Below are positions 1 to 6,179 of a stretch of DNA of 8,549 nucleotides, in pieces; within the stretch, counting starts at the first letter, position 1; every line of letters starts with the position of its first letter. The DNA comes from Phycisphaerae bacterium (lineage in GTDB: Bacteria; Planctomycetota; Phycisphaerae; Sedimentisphaerales; SG8-4): NCBI GenBank assembly GCA_030614945.1, contig JAUXAH010000066.1:1-8549 (forward strand), in the 5' to 3' direction. Both the position numbers and the translations under genes were made by a program. The notes under the pieces were generated by a model. That model made no database searches. It was not told the origin of the DNA and saw only the letters and a list, made by a program, of their open reading frames with translations.

Positions 1-86
1 ATTATGAACATATGGTTATAAACAGCGATTTGCAGCAGGCAGTGGGCGAGGTGATACAAATTATCCAGCAGAGCGGAGAAAAATAA
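1..86 (+). CDS. gmk: Guanylate kinase, C-terminal end (partial)
   Basis: Only the last 27 codons lie in the window, in the frame whose codons start at base 3 and ending at the TAA at 84-86. The peptide begins YEHMVINSDLQQAV, which resembles the C-terminal helix region of guanylate kinase (a YDYVVVN-D-L-A pattern), the enzyme that phosphorylates GMP to GDP. The stop overlaps the rpoZ start by one base (TAATG), and gmk followed by rpoZ is a very common bacterial pairing, which supports the call. No catalytic residues are visible because the N-terminal and core parts lie upstream of the window. The identification rests on a short tail plus context. Confidence 0.62.
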   Translation, partial: YEHMVINSDLQQAVGEVIQIIQQSGEK

Positions 87-319
87 TGATAGAGGAGCTC
101 AAGAGCACTGACCTAATCAACAAAGTTGGCGGTAGATTCAAATTAACAGCGCTGGTTCAAAAGCGACTGGACGAGTTAGTGCAGGGTTCTCGGCCCTTGA
201 TTGAGGACAGCAGCGGCAAAACGATGCTGGAAATTGTTGTTCAGGAAATTCTTCAGGACAAGATTGCCATCGATGACGGATTAAGCGGGGAGGCCGCGAA
301 GGACACAGAGAAAGGTTAA
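86..319 (+). CDS. rpoZ: DNA-directed RNA polymerase subunit omega
   Basis: This 77-residue protein matches the omega (RpoZ/Rpb6) family. That subunit binds the beta-prime subunit and helps assemble and stabilise RNA polymerase. The recognisable core is residues 13-40, with VGGRFKLTALVQKRLDEL followed by GSRPLIE, corresponding to the family's NRFxLxxxxxKRAxQL and the xPxV/I stretch. A second helix, TMLEIVVQEILQDKI (about residues 46-60), matches the family's I-A-L-x-E-I-x-x-G-K-I segment. The ATG overlaps the preceding gmk stop by one base, and GGAG at 75-78 lies 7 bases upstream, so translation is probably coupled. The length is typical. The acidic, low-complexity end (EAAKDTEKG) is normal for omega. 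The place between gmk and coaBC agrees with the call. Confidence 0.88.
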   Translation: MIEELKSTDLINKVGGRFKLTALVQKRLDELVQGSRPLIEDSSGKTMLEIVVQEILQDKIAIDDGLSGEAAKDTEKG

Positions 320-320
320 A

Positions 321-383
321 AAGCGTGAAGCGTGCTTGATGTTCGATGCTCATCGAGAATCGAGTATCGAGAAACGAAACACG
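321..383 (+). repeat. Period-7 tandem repeat between rpoZ and coaC
   Basis: Nine successive heptamers fill almost the whole rpoZ-coaC gap: AAGCGTG, AAGCGTG, CTTGATG, TTCGATG, CTCATCG, AGAATCG, AGTATCG, AGAAACG, AAACACG. Each unit ends in G, mostly CG or TG, and the last four are clearly related (A-G/A-A/T-A-T/A-CG). The array ends two bases before the likely coaC ATG at 386. A related heptamer array (CGAGATA type) occurs inside the PilZ-domain gene at 7158-7185. The unit boundaries are seen directly. That both arrays belong to one dispersed family is inferred. Confidence 0.7.
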
Positions 384-385
384 GG

Positions 386-991
386 ATGCTTGAAGGTCTA
401 AATATTTTGTTGGGAGTCAGCGGGGGGATCGCTGTGTACAAGGCGGTCGATTTGGCGAATAAGCTGACCGCTGCCGGTGCGGGGGTAAATACGGTAATGA
501 CGGGAAACGCCTGCCGGCTCGTTGACCCGAAAAGTTTCGAAGCCGTTACCCGCTCAGCGGTTTTCACCAGTTTATGGGACAGGTCTGAGGAATATAAAAT
601 CAGCCATATAAATCTGATTGATTGGGCTGATGTTGTTGTTGTGGCACCTGCAACGGCCAATATTATAGGCAAAATTGCAAACGGCATCTGCGATGATTTG
701 CTCAGTACAACGCTTTGTGTCTGCTGGGCCAAGCCGACACTTTTGGCTCCTGCGATGAACAGTAATATGTGGAACAACCCGGCGGTGCAGCACAATGTCA
801 AGGTGGTAAAAGAGATGGGCTTTGAGCTGATAGGCCCTGAAGAGGGGCGGCTTGCCTGTGGGACGGAAGGTATCGGTAGAATGTCGGAGCCGGAGGATAT
901 TTTAGCGGCGATTGAAAAAATGGCTTCGGAAATTAAAGGCAATAAAAAGATTAACCGCAGAGAACGCGGAGAACGCAGAGAAACAAATTAA
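386..991 (+). CDS. coaC: Phosphopantothenoylcysteine decarboxylase (CoaC), stand-alone
   Basis: This is an FMN-dependent enzyme that decarboxylates 4'-phosphopantothenoylcysteine to 4'-phosphopantetheine in coenzyme A synthesis. From the ATG at 386 it has 201 residues. The N-terminal flavoprotein signature GVSGGIAVYK (10-19), catalytic His74 in SHINL, Asn125 in PAMNSNMW, and Cys158 in ACGTEGIGRM all fall at the positions expected for E. coli Dfp (H75, N125, C158). The frame is also open from a GTG at 332, but that stretch is heptamer repeat, and the conserved N-terminus starts at 386. There is no good ribosome binding site. The last 13 residues (INRRERGERRETN) come from the nonamer repeat at 954-980 and are unlikely to belong to the ancestral enzyme. 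CoaB, usually fused to this domain, follows as a separate ORF 55 bases later in another reading frame. Confidence 0.9.
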   Translation: MLEGLNILLGVSGGIAVYKAVDLANKLTAAGAGVNTVMTGNACRLVDPKSFEAVTRSAVFTSLWDRSEEYKISHINLIDWADVVVVAPATANIIGKIANGICDDLLSTTLCVCWAKPTLLAPAMNSNMWNNPAVQHNVKVVKEMGFELIGPEEGRLACGTEGIGRMSEPEDILAAIEKMASEIKGNKKINRRERGERRETN

Positions 992-1032
992 GATAAGAAC
1001 TCGGTCTGCCTATGACGGATGAACTCTGCGGT
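954..1032. repeat. CGCAGAG nonamer repeat element splitting coaC and coaB
   Basis: Three tandem nonamers (ACCGCAGAG, AACGCGGAG, AACGCAGAG) occupy 954-980. CTCTGCGGT at 1024-1032 is the exact reverse complement of the first nonamer, so the element is a 79-base unit with 9-base terminal inverted repeats. The left part is translated as the C-terminal tail of CoaC and contains no stop until TAA at 989. From memory, this type of ACCGCAGAG-NACGCAGAG element is widespread between genes in many environmental bacteria. That recollection was not checked. The right end lies only 14 bases before the coaB ATG. Confidence 0.75.
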
Positions 1033-1046
1033 GAAGAAAAAGCAAT

Positions 1047-1670
1047 ATGCATTTTTTAATCACGGGAGGCGGCACTCGCGAATACATTGACCCTGTCCGC
1101 TTTATTTCCAACGCAAGCAGCGGGAGGATGGGTTACGCACTTGCCCGTGCAGCACTTAAAGCCGGCCACAAAGTTACGCTCATAACCGCGCCGACAAATC
1201 AGCGAGTGCCGGGTGGAGCTAAAATTATCAAAGTTGAAACGGCTGCTGAGATGTTCGAAGCGGTGCGAAAACATTTCTCTCGCTGTGATTGTCTGATTAT
1301 GGCAGCAGCGGTGGCTGATTATACTCCTGTCCGGTCAGTGAAAACCAAAATAAAAAAAGAAGACAAGTTCCTGACCGTCAAGCTAAAACCCACGACCGAC
1401 ATTCTCAAATGGGCAGGAAGGCATAAAAAGGAAAATCAAGTTGTTGTTGGCTTTGCTCTGGAAGATAGAAAGTTAAGAGAAAGAGCAGAGAGGAAGCTAA
1501 AGGACAAGAATCTCGATATGATAATAGCCAACAGACCCGCTGCAATCGGCTCGGGCAAAACTGCGGTTCAAATAAAGGCTTTAAACAGCGAATGGTTAAG
1601 AACCCAGAACATAAGCAAGGCCGCAATTGCCCGCCGAATAGTCCGATTGATAGAGAACCTCCTCCCTTAA
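1047..1670 (+). CDS. coaB: Phosphopantothenate--cysteine ligase (CoaB), stand-alone
   Basis: This enzyme condenses 4'-phosphopantothenate with cysteine in a nucleotide-dependent reaction (CTP in most bacteria), the step before CoaC. The 207-residue product starts directly with the Rossmann-like core, ITGGGTREYIDPVRFISN (5-22), and continues with SSGRMG (24-29). Asn22 corresponds to the E. coli CoaBC asparagine N210 used in acyl-nucleotide turnover. MAAAVADY (85-92), the lysine-rich KTKIKK (99-104, family K289 region), GFALE and DMIIAN are also present, so the ligase looks complete. It begins at exactly the point where CoaB would begin in a fused CoaBC. No clear ribosome binding site precedes the ATG, so translation may depend on read-through from coaC. 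It ends 10 bases from the convergent ald gene. Confidence 0.9.
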   Translation: MHFLITGGGTREYIDPVRFISNASSGRMGYALARAALKAGHKVTLITAPTNQRVPGGAKIIKVETAAEMFEAVRKHFSRCDCLIMAAAVADYTPVRSVKTKIKKEDKFLTVKLKPTTDILKWAGRHKKENQVVVGFALEDRKLRERAERKLKDKNLDMIIANRPAAIGSGKTAVQIKALNSEWLRTQNISKAAIARRIVRLIENLLP

Positions 1671-1690
1671 AGCAAGTTCTTTACTTGTTT
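1670..1690. terminator. Weak hairpin between convergent coaB and ald stops
   Basis: AAGCAAGT (1670-1677) pairs with ACTTGTTT (1683-1690) across the loop TCTTT, with one G-T wobble. The hairpin covers the 10-base gap between the two stop codons. It is AT-rich and has no separate T-run on either side, so it is a weak candidate for a shared terminator. Confidence 0.25.
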
Positions 1691-2802
1691 GGCGAACCTG
1701 ATGTTAACCGCTTTGGCAGGTCGTGGAATACTTCTGAAATGATGTCGTTTACAATCCTGTGGTCTTTGATATTGATGGCGGCGGCGTGGCCGGGGTCGAG
1801 GGCGGCAAAGGCATCGGTGCCAAGCGAGGCAAGTTTTCGTACAAAGGGAAGCGTGGCGTTACATAACGCCTGGCTGGATGTTCTGCCTACAGCTCCCGGC
1901 ATGTTGGTAACACAATAATGCAGCACGCCGTCTACGTCGTAAGTCGGGTCATGATGTGTGGTCGGCCGACATGTCTCGATGCAGCCGCCCTGGTCAACAC
2001 TGACGTCTACGATAACGCTGCCTGGCTTCATTTTCTTCAAAAGCGATCTTTTGATTAGTACAGGTGTTCGATCGCCGGGGACCAGTACCGCTCCGATGAT
2101 GAGGTCAGCGTTCACGGCATATTGCTCCACTGCATATGGGTCGCAGTAAATGGTCGTTACATTAGCAGGCATAACCTCATCGAGGTATCGCAGGCGGTCG
2201 AGGTCGATATCCATAATAGTTACGTTTGCTCCCATTCCGGCGGCGATATGTGCGGCGTTGGTTCCAGCGACTCCGCCGCCAAGGATTAACACATTGGCCG
2301 GTGCCGCGCCGGCAACGCCACCTAAAAGGATTCCCCGGCCCATCATCGGCCTTTCGAGATATTTGGCGCCTTCCTGAATAGACATCTTGCCAGCAATCTC
2401 GCTCATTGGGGTAAGCAGGGGCAGCCGGCCGTGAGCGTCCCTCAACGTCTCGTAAGCTACCGCCACAATTCCTGCCTCGAGACATGCGGCCGTCAGTTCA
2501 CGTGAAGCGGCGAAGTGGAAATAGCAGAAGACAATCTGCCCCTCGTGAAGTTTGGTAATCTCCGTCGGTTGAGGTTCCTTGACCTTGACAATCATCTCGG
2601 CTTGAGTGTAAATCTCATCGGCAGTCTCAACGATACGGGCTCCGGCTGCTGAATACTTCTTATCATCAAAACCACTGCCCAAACCGGCCCCGCGCTCAAT
2701 CAGGATGGTGTGAGCGTCCTGGGTCAGCAGCTGGGCCCCCACCGGCAACACAGCCACGCGATATTCATCATCCTTGATCTCTTTGGGCACACCGATAATC
2801 AT
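1681..2802 (-). CDS. ald: Alanine dehydrogenase
   Basis: This enzyme is NAD-dependent and interconverts L-alanine with pyruvate plus ammonia in the cytoplasm. The 373-residue length matches the family (about 371). All residues usually cited for Ald are at canonical positions: Arg15 (YRVAVLP), Lys75 (VKVKEP), His96 (CYFHFA), Asp270 (DVSVDQGGC) and Asn300-Met301 (VTNMPGAVGRTSS). The NAD site is ILGGGVAGTNAA (173-184), and Asp198 in IMDIDLDRL would bind the adenosine ribose. The ATG at 2802 gives the standard N-terminus MIIGVPKEIK but has no good ribosome binding site. The gene is on the same strand as pyrE with 80 bases between them, so co-transcription is possible but not shown. It converges with coaB. 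Confidence 0.95.
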   Translation of the reverse strand: MIIGVPKEIKDDEYRVAVLPVGAQLLTQDAHTILIERGAGLGSGFDDKKYSAAGARIVETADEIYTQAEMIVKVKEPQPTEITKLHEGQIVFCYFHFAASRELTAACLEAGIVAVAYETLRDAHGRLPLLTPMSEIAGKMSIQEGAKYLERPMMGRGILLGGVAGAAPANVLILGGGVAGTNAAHIAAGMGANVTIMDIDLDRLRYLDEVMPANVTTIYCDPYAVEQYAVNADLIIGAVLVPGDRTPVLIKRSLLKKMKPGSVIVDVSVDQGGCIETCRPTTHHDPTYDVDGVLHYCVTNMPGAVGRTSSQALCNATLPFVRKLASLGTDAFAALDPGHAAAINIKDHRIVNDIISEVFHDLPKRLTSGSPNK

Positions 2803-2840
2803 CTTGATTTTATCGGCTGATAACTAATGGCTGTTCAGTT

Positions 2841-2865
2841 GATTTTGACCGACTCAAACAAAATC
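2841..2865. repeat. Small inverted repeat upstream of ald
   Basis: GATTTTG (2841-2847) and CAAAATC (2859-2865) are exact inverted repeats around an 11-base centre, lying in the 80-base gap between pyrE and ald. The stem is AT-rich and has no T-run, so it is unlikely to be an intrinsic terminator. It could be an operator for ald, or chance in an AT-rich gap. Confidence 0.3.
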
Positions 2866-2882
2866 GTAAGTGGACGCTTTGG

Positions 2883-3413
2883 TTAATCCACGTCTTTTAT
2901 ACCGAGGTCGTATTTTGTTAATATGCTCTCGAATTTGTAGCTGGCCTGGGTGATGTTTTCTTCGGCTCCCTGTTTGCGGTCGATTACGCAGATGATTTTT
3001 TTGACAGTTGCGCCGGCTTCGGTGATAACTTTGGCAGCTTCGAGGACCTGTCCGCCGGTGGTGGCGATGTCCTCAACGAGCAGAACCACATCGCTGCTCT
3101 TTAAGACGCCCTCAACCATTTTGTCCGTGCCGTAACCTTTTTTCTTGTTGCGGATGATTACCCAATTCTTGCCGGTTTCCATAGCAGTAGCTGCGGCCAA
3201 TGCTACACCCCCCAATTCAGCGCCGGCTATCAAGGTAACATCGTTGGTAATATATCTGGCAAATTCTTCACCGAGGGCTTTGAGTATGTCCGGGCAGGTC
3301 TCGAAAAGGTATTTATCGAGATAATACTTGCTTCGTTTTCCACTGCGGAGGACAAAGTCGCCTTCTAAATATGACGTTTCTTTGATACGCTTTATAAGTT
3401 CTTCTCTGGTCAC
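2883..3413 (-). CDS. pyrE: Orotate phosphoribosyltransferase
   Basis: This enzyme transfers the ribose 5-phosphate of PRPP to orotate, giving orotidine 5'-monophosphate in pyrimidine synthesis. The type I phosphoribosyltransferase PRPP loop is VVLLVEDIATTGG (109-121, acidic pair E114-D115). The N-terminal substrate segment is FVLRSGKRSKYYLDKY (20-35), and the flexible lysine-rich loop is RNKKKGYGT (88-96). A longer frame opens at a TTG at 3431. I prefer the GTG at 3411-3413 because GAAGGAAG (3421-3428) lies 8 bases before it and the protein then begins MTREELIKRI, as in relatives. It is 176 residues from this start. It lies downstream of purB on the same strand but has a TATAAT box of its own just upstream. 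Confidence 0.93.
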   Translation of the reverse strand: MTREELIKRIKETSYLEGDFVLRSGKRSKYYLDKYLFETCPDILKALGEEFARYITNDVTLIAGAELGGVALAAATAMETGKNWVIIRNKKKGYGTDKMVEGVLKSSDVVLLVEDIATTGGQVLEAAKVITEAGATVKKIICVIDRKQGAEENITQASYKFESILTKYDLGIKDVD

Positions 3414-3420
3414 AATACTG

Positions 3421-3428
3421 GCTTCCTT
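3421..3428 (-). promoter_or_regulatory. Ribosome binding site selecting the pyrE GTG start
   Basis: On the minus strand this reads GAAGGAAG, 8 bases before the GTG at 3413. The upstream TTG at 3431 has no such site and would place this motif inside the coding sequence. The site therefore favours the shorter 176-residue PyrE. Confidence 0.6.
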
Positions 3429-3438
3429 CAAACTGAGT

Positions 3439-3444
3439 ATTATA
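3439..3444 (-). promoter_or_regulatory. Candidate -10 box for pyrE
   Basis: The minus strand carries a perfect TATAAT at 3444-3439. Transcription would start near 3432, giving a leader of about 18 bases that just contains the GAAGGAAG site before GTG 3413. The expected -35 position falls in the GTCATTCCTGC hairpin and is a poor match to TTGACA, so this is only a candidate. Confidence 0.4.
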
Positions 3445-3452
3445 GTTTATGG

Positions 3453-3472
3453 ATTCCTGCTTTCGCAGGAAT
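3453..3472. repeat. REP-like hairpin between purB and pyrE
   Basis: ATTCCTGC (3453-3460), loop TTTC, GCAGGAAT (3465-3472) is a perfect 8-base-pair stem. With its flanks it reads, on the minus strand, GTCATTCCTGCGAAAGCAG and onward. From memory, this palindrome is a very common dispersed intergenic repeat in many bacterial phyla. It has no T-run on either strand, so it is not a classic terminator. Confidence 0.65.
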
Positions 3473-3495
3473 GACAGAAAGTCTGGGCACAGCTT

Positions 3496-4929
3496 TTATA
3501 CTTTAAGTTCCACTTTCCTATTTAGTTCTTTGCGGTATTTTCTGCGGATTGGCGTTACGATATCTTTGATGAATTCATCGACCTGCTGCGGTGCCCTGCC
3601 GACGTAACTTTTCGGGTCCAGTACTTTTTCAAAATTGATGTTTCTGAAGGCGATATCTGCTTTGAGCCGGGCGATTAGGTCGTTAGGTTTTCCGAATTTT
3701 TTGACCTGGACGGCAGCAGCTTGTGAATGCAGTTTTAATACTTGGTGTAATTCCTGCCTGTTGCCGCCGGCCTTAACGGCTGCCATCAGGATATTTTCAG
3801 TGGCCATAAACGGCAGCTCCGCTGCAACGCGTGTCGCTATCACCTTCGGATAGACAACAAGTCCGTCCGTGACGTTGATAAGGATTTGCAAAATCCCGTC
3901 AATGGCCAAAAACGCTTCCGGGATAACCACCCTTCTGTTGGCTGAATCATCAAGTGTTCTCTCGAGCCACTGTTCGCTGGCAGTCATCTGTGGGCTGGAA
4001 GCCAGGGACAATACTAATCTGCTAAGGGCGGTTACCCTCTCGCATCGCATTGGATTTCTTTTATAAGCCATTGCTGAGGAGCCGATTTGGGATTTTTCAA
4101 ACGGCTCTTCAATCTCTTTTAGATTTGCGAGCAGTCGAATGTCATTGCAAAACTTGTGTGCTGATTGTGCGATTGAAGCTAAAGTATTGACGATTTGGGC
4201 ATCGATTTTTCGCTGATATGTCTGGCCGGTTACGGCACAGGTTTTTTCGAAGCCGAATGCAGCGGCTACGCTCTTATCAAGCTGTTTGATCTTGCTGTGG
4301 TTGCCTTCGAAAAGAGCCAGGAAAGAGGCCTGTGTGCCGGTGGTGCCTTTGACACCTCTAAATGGCAGTGATTCAAGTCGATGTTCGATTTCCTGCAAAT
4401 CCATTGCGAACTCATAGCACCACAGTGTTGCTCTTTTGCCGACGGTGGTTAATTGGGCCGGCTGGAAGTGCGTAAAGCCCAGTGTCGGCAGTGTCCGTTG
4501 CTTCTTTGCAAACTTGCTTAGCAGATTTATCACTGCTGCCAATTTGGCGGCTGTCGTTTGCAGCGCTTCTCGCATAATTATCAAATCGGCGTTGTCACCT
4601 ACGAAGCAGCTGGTGGCACCGAGATGGATAATCGGTGCGGCCTTTGGCGCCGCATCGGCAAAAGTGTGGATATGGGCGACAACGTCGTGGCGGAATTTCT
4701 TTTCGTAGCGGGCGGCCTTGTTAAAATCGATGTCGTCAAGGTGTCTGGCCATCTGGTTTATCTGGCTTTGTTTTATATGCAGGCCGAGTTTCTTTTGTGC
4801 CTTTGCAAGTTGGAGCCAGAGTTTGCGCCAGGTGCGGAATTTTCTCTTTGCTCCGAATAGTTGGGCCATTTCTCTTGAGGCGTTTCTTTCAACGAGGGGA
4901 CTTACGTATAGGTCTTTATTATTTGCCAT
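3496..4929 (-). CDS. purB: Adenylosuccinate lyase, eukaryote-like type
   Basis: This member of the fumarase/aspartase superfamily releases fumarate from SAICAR and from adenylosuccinate in purine synthesis. The 477-residue protein carries the family signature GSSAMAYKRNPMRCERV (283-299), which contains the catalytic-loop serine, and the general acid region GFTHFQPAQLTTVGKR with His154. It also has HDVVAHIHTFADAAPKAAPI (81-100) and HLGATSCFVGDN (102-113). The long stretches FRGVKGTTGTQASF, IRLLANLKEIEEPFEK and ERTLDDSANRR look much closer to animal ADSL than to B. subtilis or E. coli PurB. The signature has Ala where Pro is usual (SSAMPxKRNP). AGAGGG at 4936-4941 lies 6 bases before the ATG. 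The gene starts 19 bases after the aldo/keto reductase stop, so the two are probably co-transcribed. Confidence 0.95.
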   Translation of the reverse strand: MANNKDLYVSPLVERNASREMAQLFGAKRKFRTWRKLWLQLAKAQKKLGLHIKQSQINQMARHLDDIDFNKAARYEKKFRHDVVAHIHTFADAAPKAAPIIHLGATSCFVGDNADLIIMREALQTTAAKLAAVINLLSKFAKKQRTLPTLGFTHFQPAQLTTVGKRATLWCYEFAMDLQEIEHRLESLPFRGVKGTTGTQASFLALFEGNHSKIKQLDKSVAAAFGFEKTCAVTGQTYQRKIDAQIVNTLASIAQSAHKFCNDIRLLANLKEIEEPFEKSQIGSSAMAYKRNPMRCERVTALSRLVLSLASSPQMTASEQWLERTLDDSANRRVVIPEAFLAIDGILQILINVTDGLVVYPKVIATRVAAELPFMATENILMAAVKAGGNRQELHQVLKLHSQAAAVQVKKFGKPNDLIARLKADIAFRNINFEKVLDPKSYVGRAPQQVDEFIKDIVTPIRRKYRKELNRKVELKV

Positions 4930-4935
4930 CTTTTG

Positions 4936-4941
4936 CCCTCT
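4936..4941 (-). promoter_or_regulatory. Ribosome binding site of purB
   Basis: AGAGGG on the minus strand, 6 bases before the purB ATG, lies in the 19-base gap after the aldo/keto reductase stop. It fixes the purB start and supports translation from a shared message. Confidence 0.55.
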
Positions 4942-4948
4942 TTAAGAT

Positions 4949-5920
4949 TCATTTGGGATTGGTTCTTTGCTGCCGTTTAGCTAATAACCGCTCAATTTCT
5001 TCGATATCTTCTTGAACAAATATCCAGTCTGATGCGGCGGCTGTTTCGGCAATCTGGTCTGGCCTTCGTGCCCCGACAATAGCGGCGGTAATTTCACTTC
5101 GGCGAAGTACCCAGCTGATAGCCAACTGAGCTGCGGTTCTGCCGTTGCGTTCGGCAATGTCGCAGAGGTGCTCAACGAGTTCCAACGTGGCGGTGAACTG
5201 GGGTTCCTGGAAATCGGGGCTTCTTCTTCGATGGTCGTCGAGGGGCAGAGCTGCCAGGCGCTGCTGACTGAATTTACCTGTAAGCAAACCCCTTTGCATA
5301 GGACTGTATGCAACAACTCCGATATTATTTTCCGCGCAATAACCTAACAGTTCATCTTCGACCTCACGGTGGAGCATACTATAGGGCGGCTGGAGCGAGG
5401 CGACGGGGTGAATTTTCTGGATGCGTTTGAGCTGCTCGATATTAAAATTCGATACGCCGAGGAATCGGACCTTGGTCTCCTGGGCCAGTTTGGCCATTTC
5501 TTCCCAGGCCTGCTCAATATCTTGCTCCGGCTGGGGCCAGTGCATCTGGTAGAGGTCTATTACATCGACGCCGAGTTTCTTTAAGCTCGCGTGACATTCT
5601 TTTCGAATGCTTTCCCTTTTTAGGCAAGGCATCCTTTGGTTCTGCTGGTTCCACAGCAGTCCACACTTGGTTGCGATAAATGGTTTGGCATTTGTCTGTT
5701 TTAGAGCTTTGCCGACGAGCTCCTCGGAATGGCCCAGACCATAGATTGGAGCGGTATCTATCCAGTTGATTCCTTGTTCCAGAGCACAGAAGATTGCACT
5801 AATTGCCTCGTTATCATCCTGTGGCCCCCAGCCATATTGCCAGGGTCCACCCATCGCCCAGGTACCCAATCCAACGGTCGTTAGTTTCAAATCGGTATAA
5901 CCTAATTGTCTTGTCTGCAT
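4949..5920 (-). CDS. Aldo/keto reductase family oxidoreductase
   Basis: This is a 323-residue TIM-barrel oxidoreductase expected to use NADPH to reduce an aldehyde or ketone. The substrate cannot be told from sequence. The catalytic tetrad is intact: Asp55 and Tyr60 in DTAPIYG, Lys85 in IATKCG, and His127 in LYQMHWP. The family opening GLGTWAMGGPWQYGWG (17-32) and the cofactor-side segments GVSNFN and AIVGARRPDQIAE near the C-terminus are also present. The product looks like the general stress protein 69/YhdN or IolS-like branch of bacterial aldo/keto reductases. It is the first gene of a minus-strand run and leads into purB after 19 bases, but no metabolic link to purine synthesis is evident. 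Its GGGGCGAG ribosome binding region (5925-5932) lies partly inside the inverted repeat at 5927-5940. Confidence 0.92.
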   Translation of the reverse strand: MQTRQLGYTDLKLTTVGLGTWAMGGPWQYGWGPQDDNEAISAIFCALEQGINWIDTAPIYGLGHSEELVGKALKQTNAKPFIATKCGLLWNQQNQRMPCLKRESIRKECHASLKKLGVDVIDLYQMHWPQPEQDIEQAWEEMAKLAQETKVRFLGVSNFNIEQLKRIQKIHPVASLQPPYSMLHREVEDELLGYCAENNIGVVAYSPMQRGLLTGKFSQQRLAALPLDDHRRRSPDFQEPQFTATLELVEHLCDIAERNGRTAAQLAISWVLRRSEITAAIVGARRPDQIAETAAASDWIFVQEDIEEIERLLAKRQQRTNPK

Positions 5921-5926
5921 AATCTC

Positions 5927-5993
5927 GCCCCGTTAGAAATCTTCCTTTTTTGTATCATAATCTTATTTGCCCCGTTGGAATTTCTAACGGGGC
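5927..5993. repeat. GCCCCGTTAGAAAT repeat cluster
   Basis: GCCCCGTTAGAAAT (5927-5940) and its exact reverse complement ATTTCTAACGGGGC (5980-5993) form a 14-base inverted repeat. A third, imperfect copy GCCCCGTTGGAA (5969-5980) adjoins the last one, so 5969-5993 also folds as a tight hairpin of 8 perfect pairs plus a wobble and further pairs. The leftmost copy lies 6 bases upstream of the aldo/keto reductase ATG and contributes most of its ribosome binding region. The 5941-5968 centre is AT-rich. Confidence 0.7.
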
Positions 5994-6014
5994 AAGCTCC
6001 CAAAAATTCGGGCG

Positions 6015-6046
6015 AGCCGCAGCGACTTGCGTCGCGAGATGCGGCT
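6015..6046. repeat. GC-rich hairpin in the divergent intergenic region
   Basis: AGCCGCA (6015-6021) pairs with TGCGGCT (6040-6046), and inside it GCGAC (6022-6026) pairs with GTCGC (6031-6035) around loop TTGC. The bulge GAGA (6036-6039) is on one side. This gives 12 base pairs and is stable in either strand. It is followed by CAGG/CCTG (6048-6061). No gene was recognised here. Confidence 0.55.
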
Positions 6047-6107
6047 GCAGGCGGGAACCTGTTCGCACAATAGCATATTACGATTCCAGGCGTTTATCAA
6101 GAGGTTC

Positions 6108-6142
6108 GGGCCCCATTTTGCGACTTTTTGCAAAAGGTGCCC
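6108..6142. repeat. Palindromic element copy A (intergenic)
   Basis: GGGC (6108-6111) pairs with GCCC (6139-6142), CC with GG, and TTTTGC (6116-6121) with GCAAAA (6130-6135), with one mismatch and one bulged A; the loop is GACTTTTT. Its core CCATTTTGCGACTTTTTGCA matches, on the opposite strand, three stretches inside the PilZ-domain gene (6798-6831, 6858-6897, 7311-7341). It is therefore a copy of the same dispersed element, here outside a gene. Confidence 0.65.
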
Positions 6143-6143
6143 C

Positions 6144-6179
6144 AAAGGGCCATTTTATCGCCCACGGCCTTTTTTGTTT
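6144..6179 (+). terminator. Terminator-like hairpin with T-run
   Basis: AAAGGGCC (6144-6151) pairs with GGCCTTTT (6166-6173), with one G-U wobble, and the strand continues TTGTTT. This has the form of a rho-independent terminator for a plus-strand transcript. No plus-strand gene precedes it, because the upstream gene is on the minus strand. It would have to end a small RNA starting near 5960, or it is another repeat fragment (GGGCCATTTTATCG resembles half of copy A). Confidence 0.35.

Noticed and set aside
321..383. CRISPR-like array
   Set aside because: The units are 7 bases with no spacers and there are no cas genes. It is a short tandem repeat.
2177..2485. Second minus-strand open frame within ald
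   Set aside because: It is a shadow of the ald reading frame, rich in Arg and Gly with no family resemblance. Other overlapping frames opposite purB, pyrE, the aldo/keto reductase and pssA were discarded for the same reason.
3451..3475. Intrinsic terminator after purB
   Set aside because: The stem is strong but no T-run follows on either strand. It fits a dispersed REP-like palindrome better.
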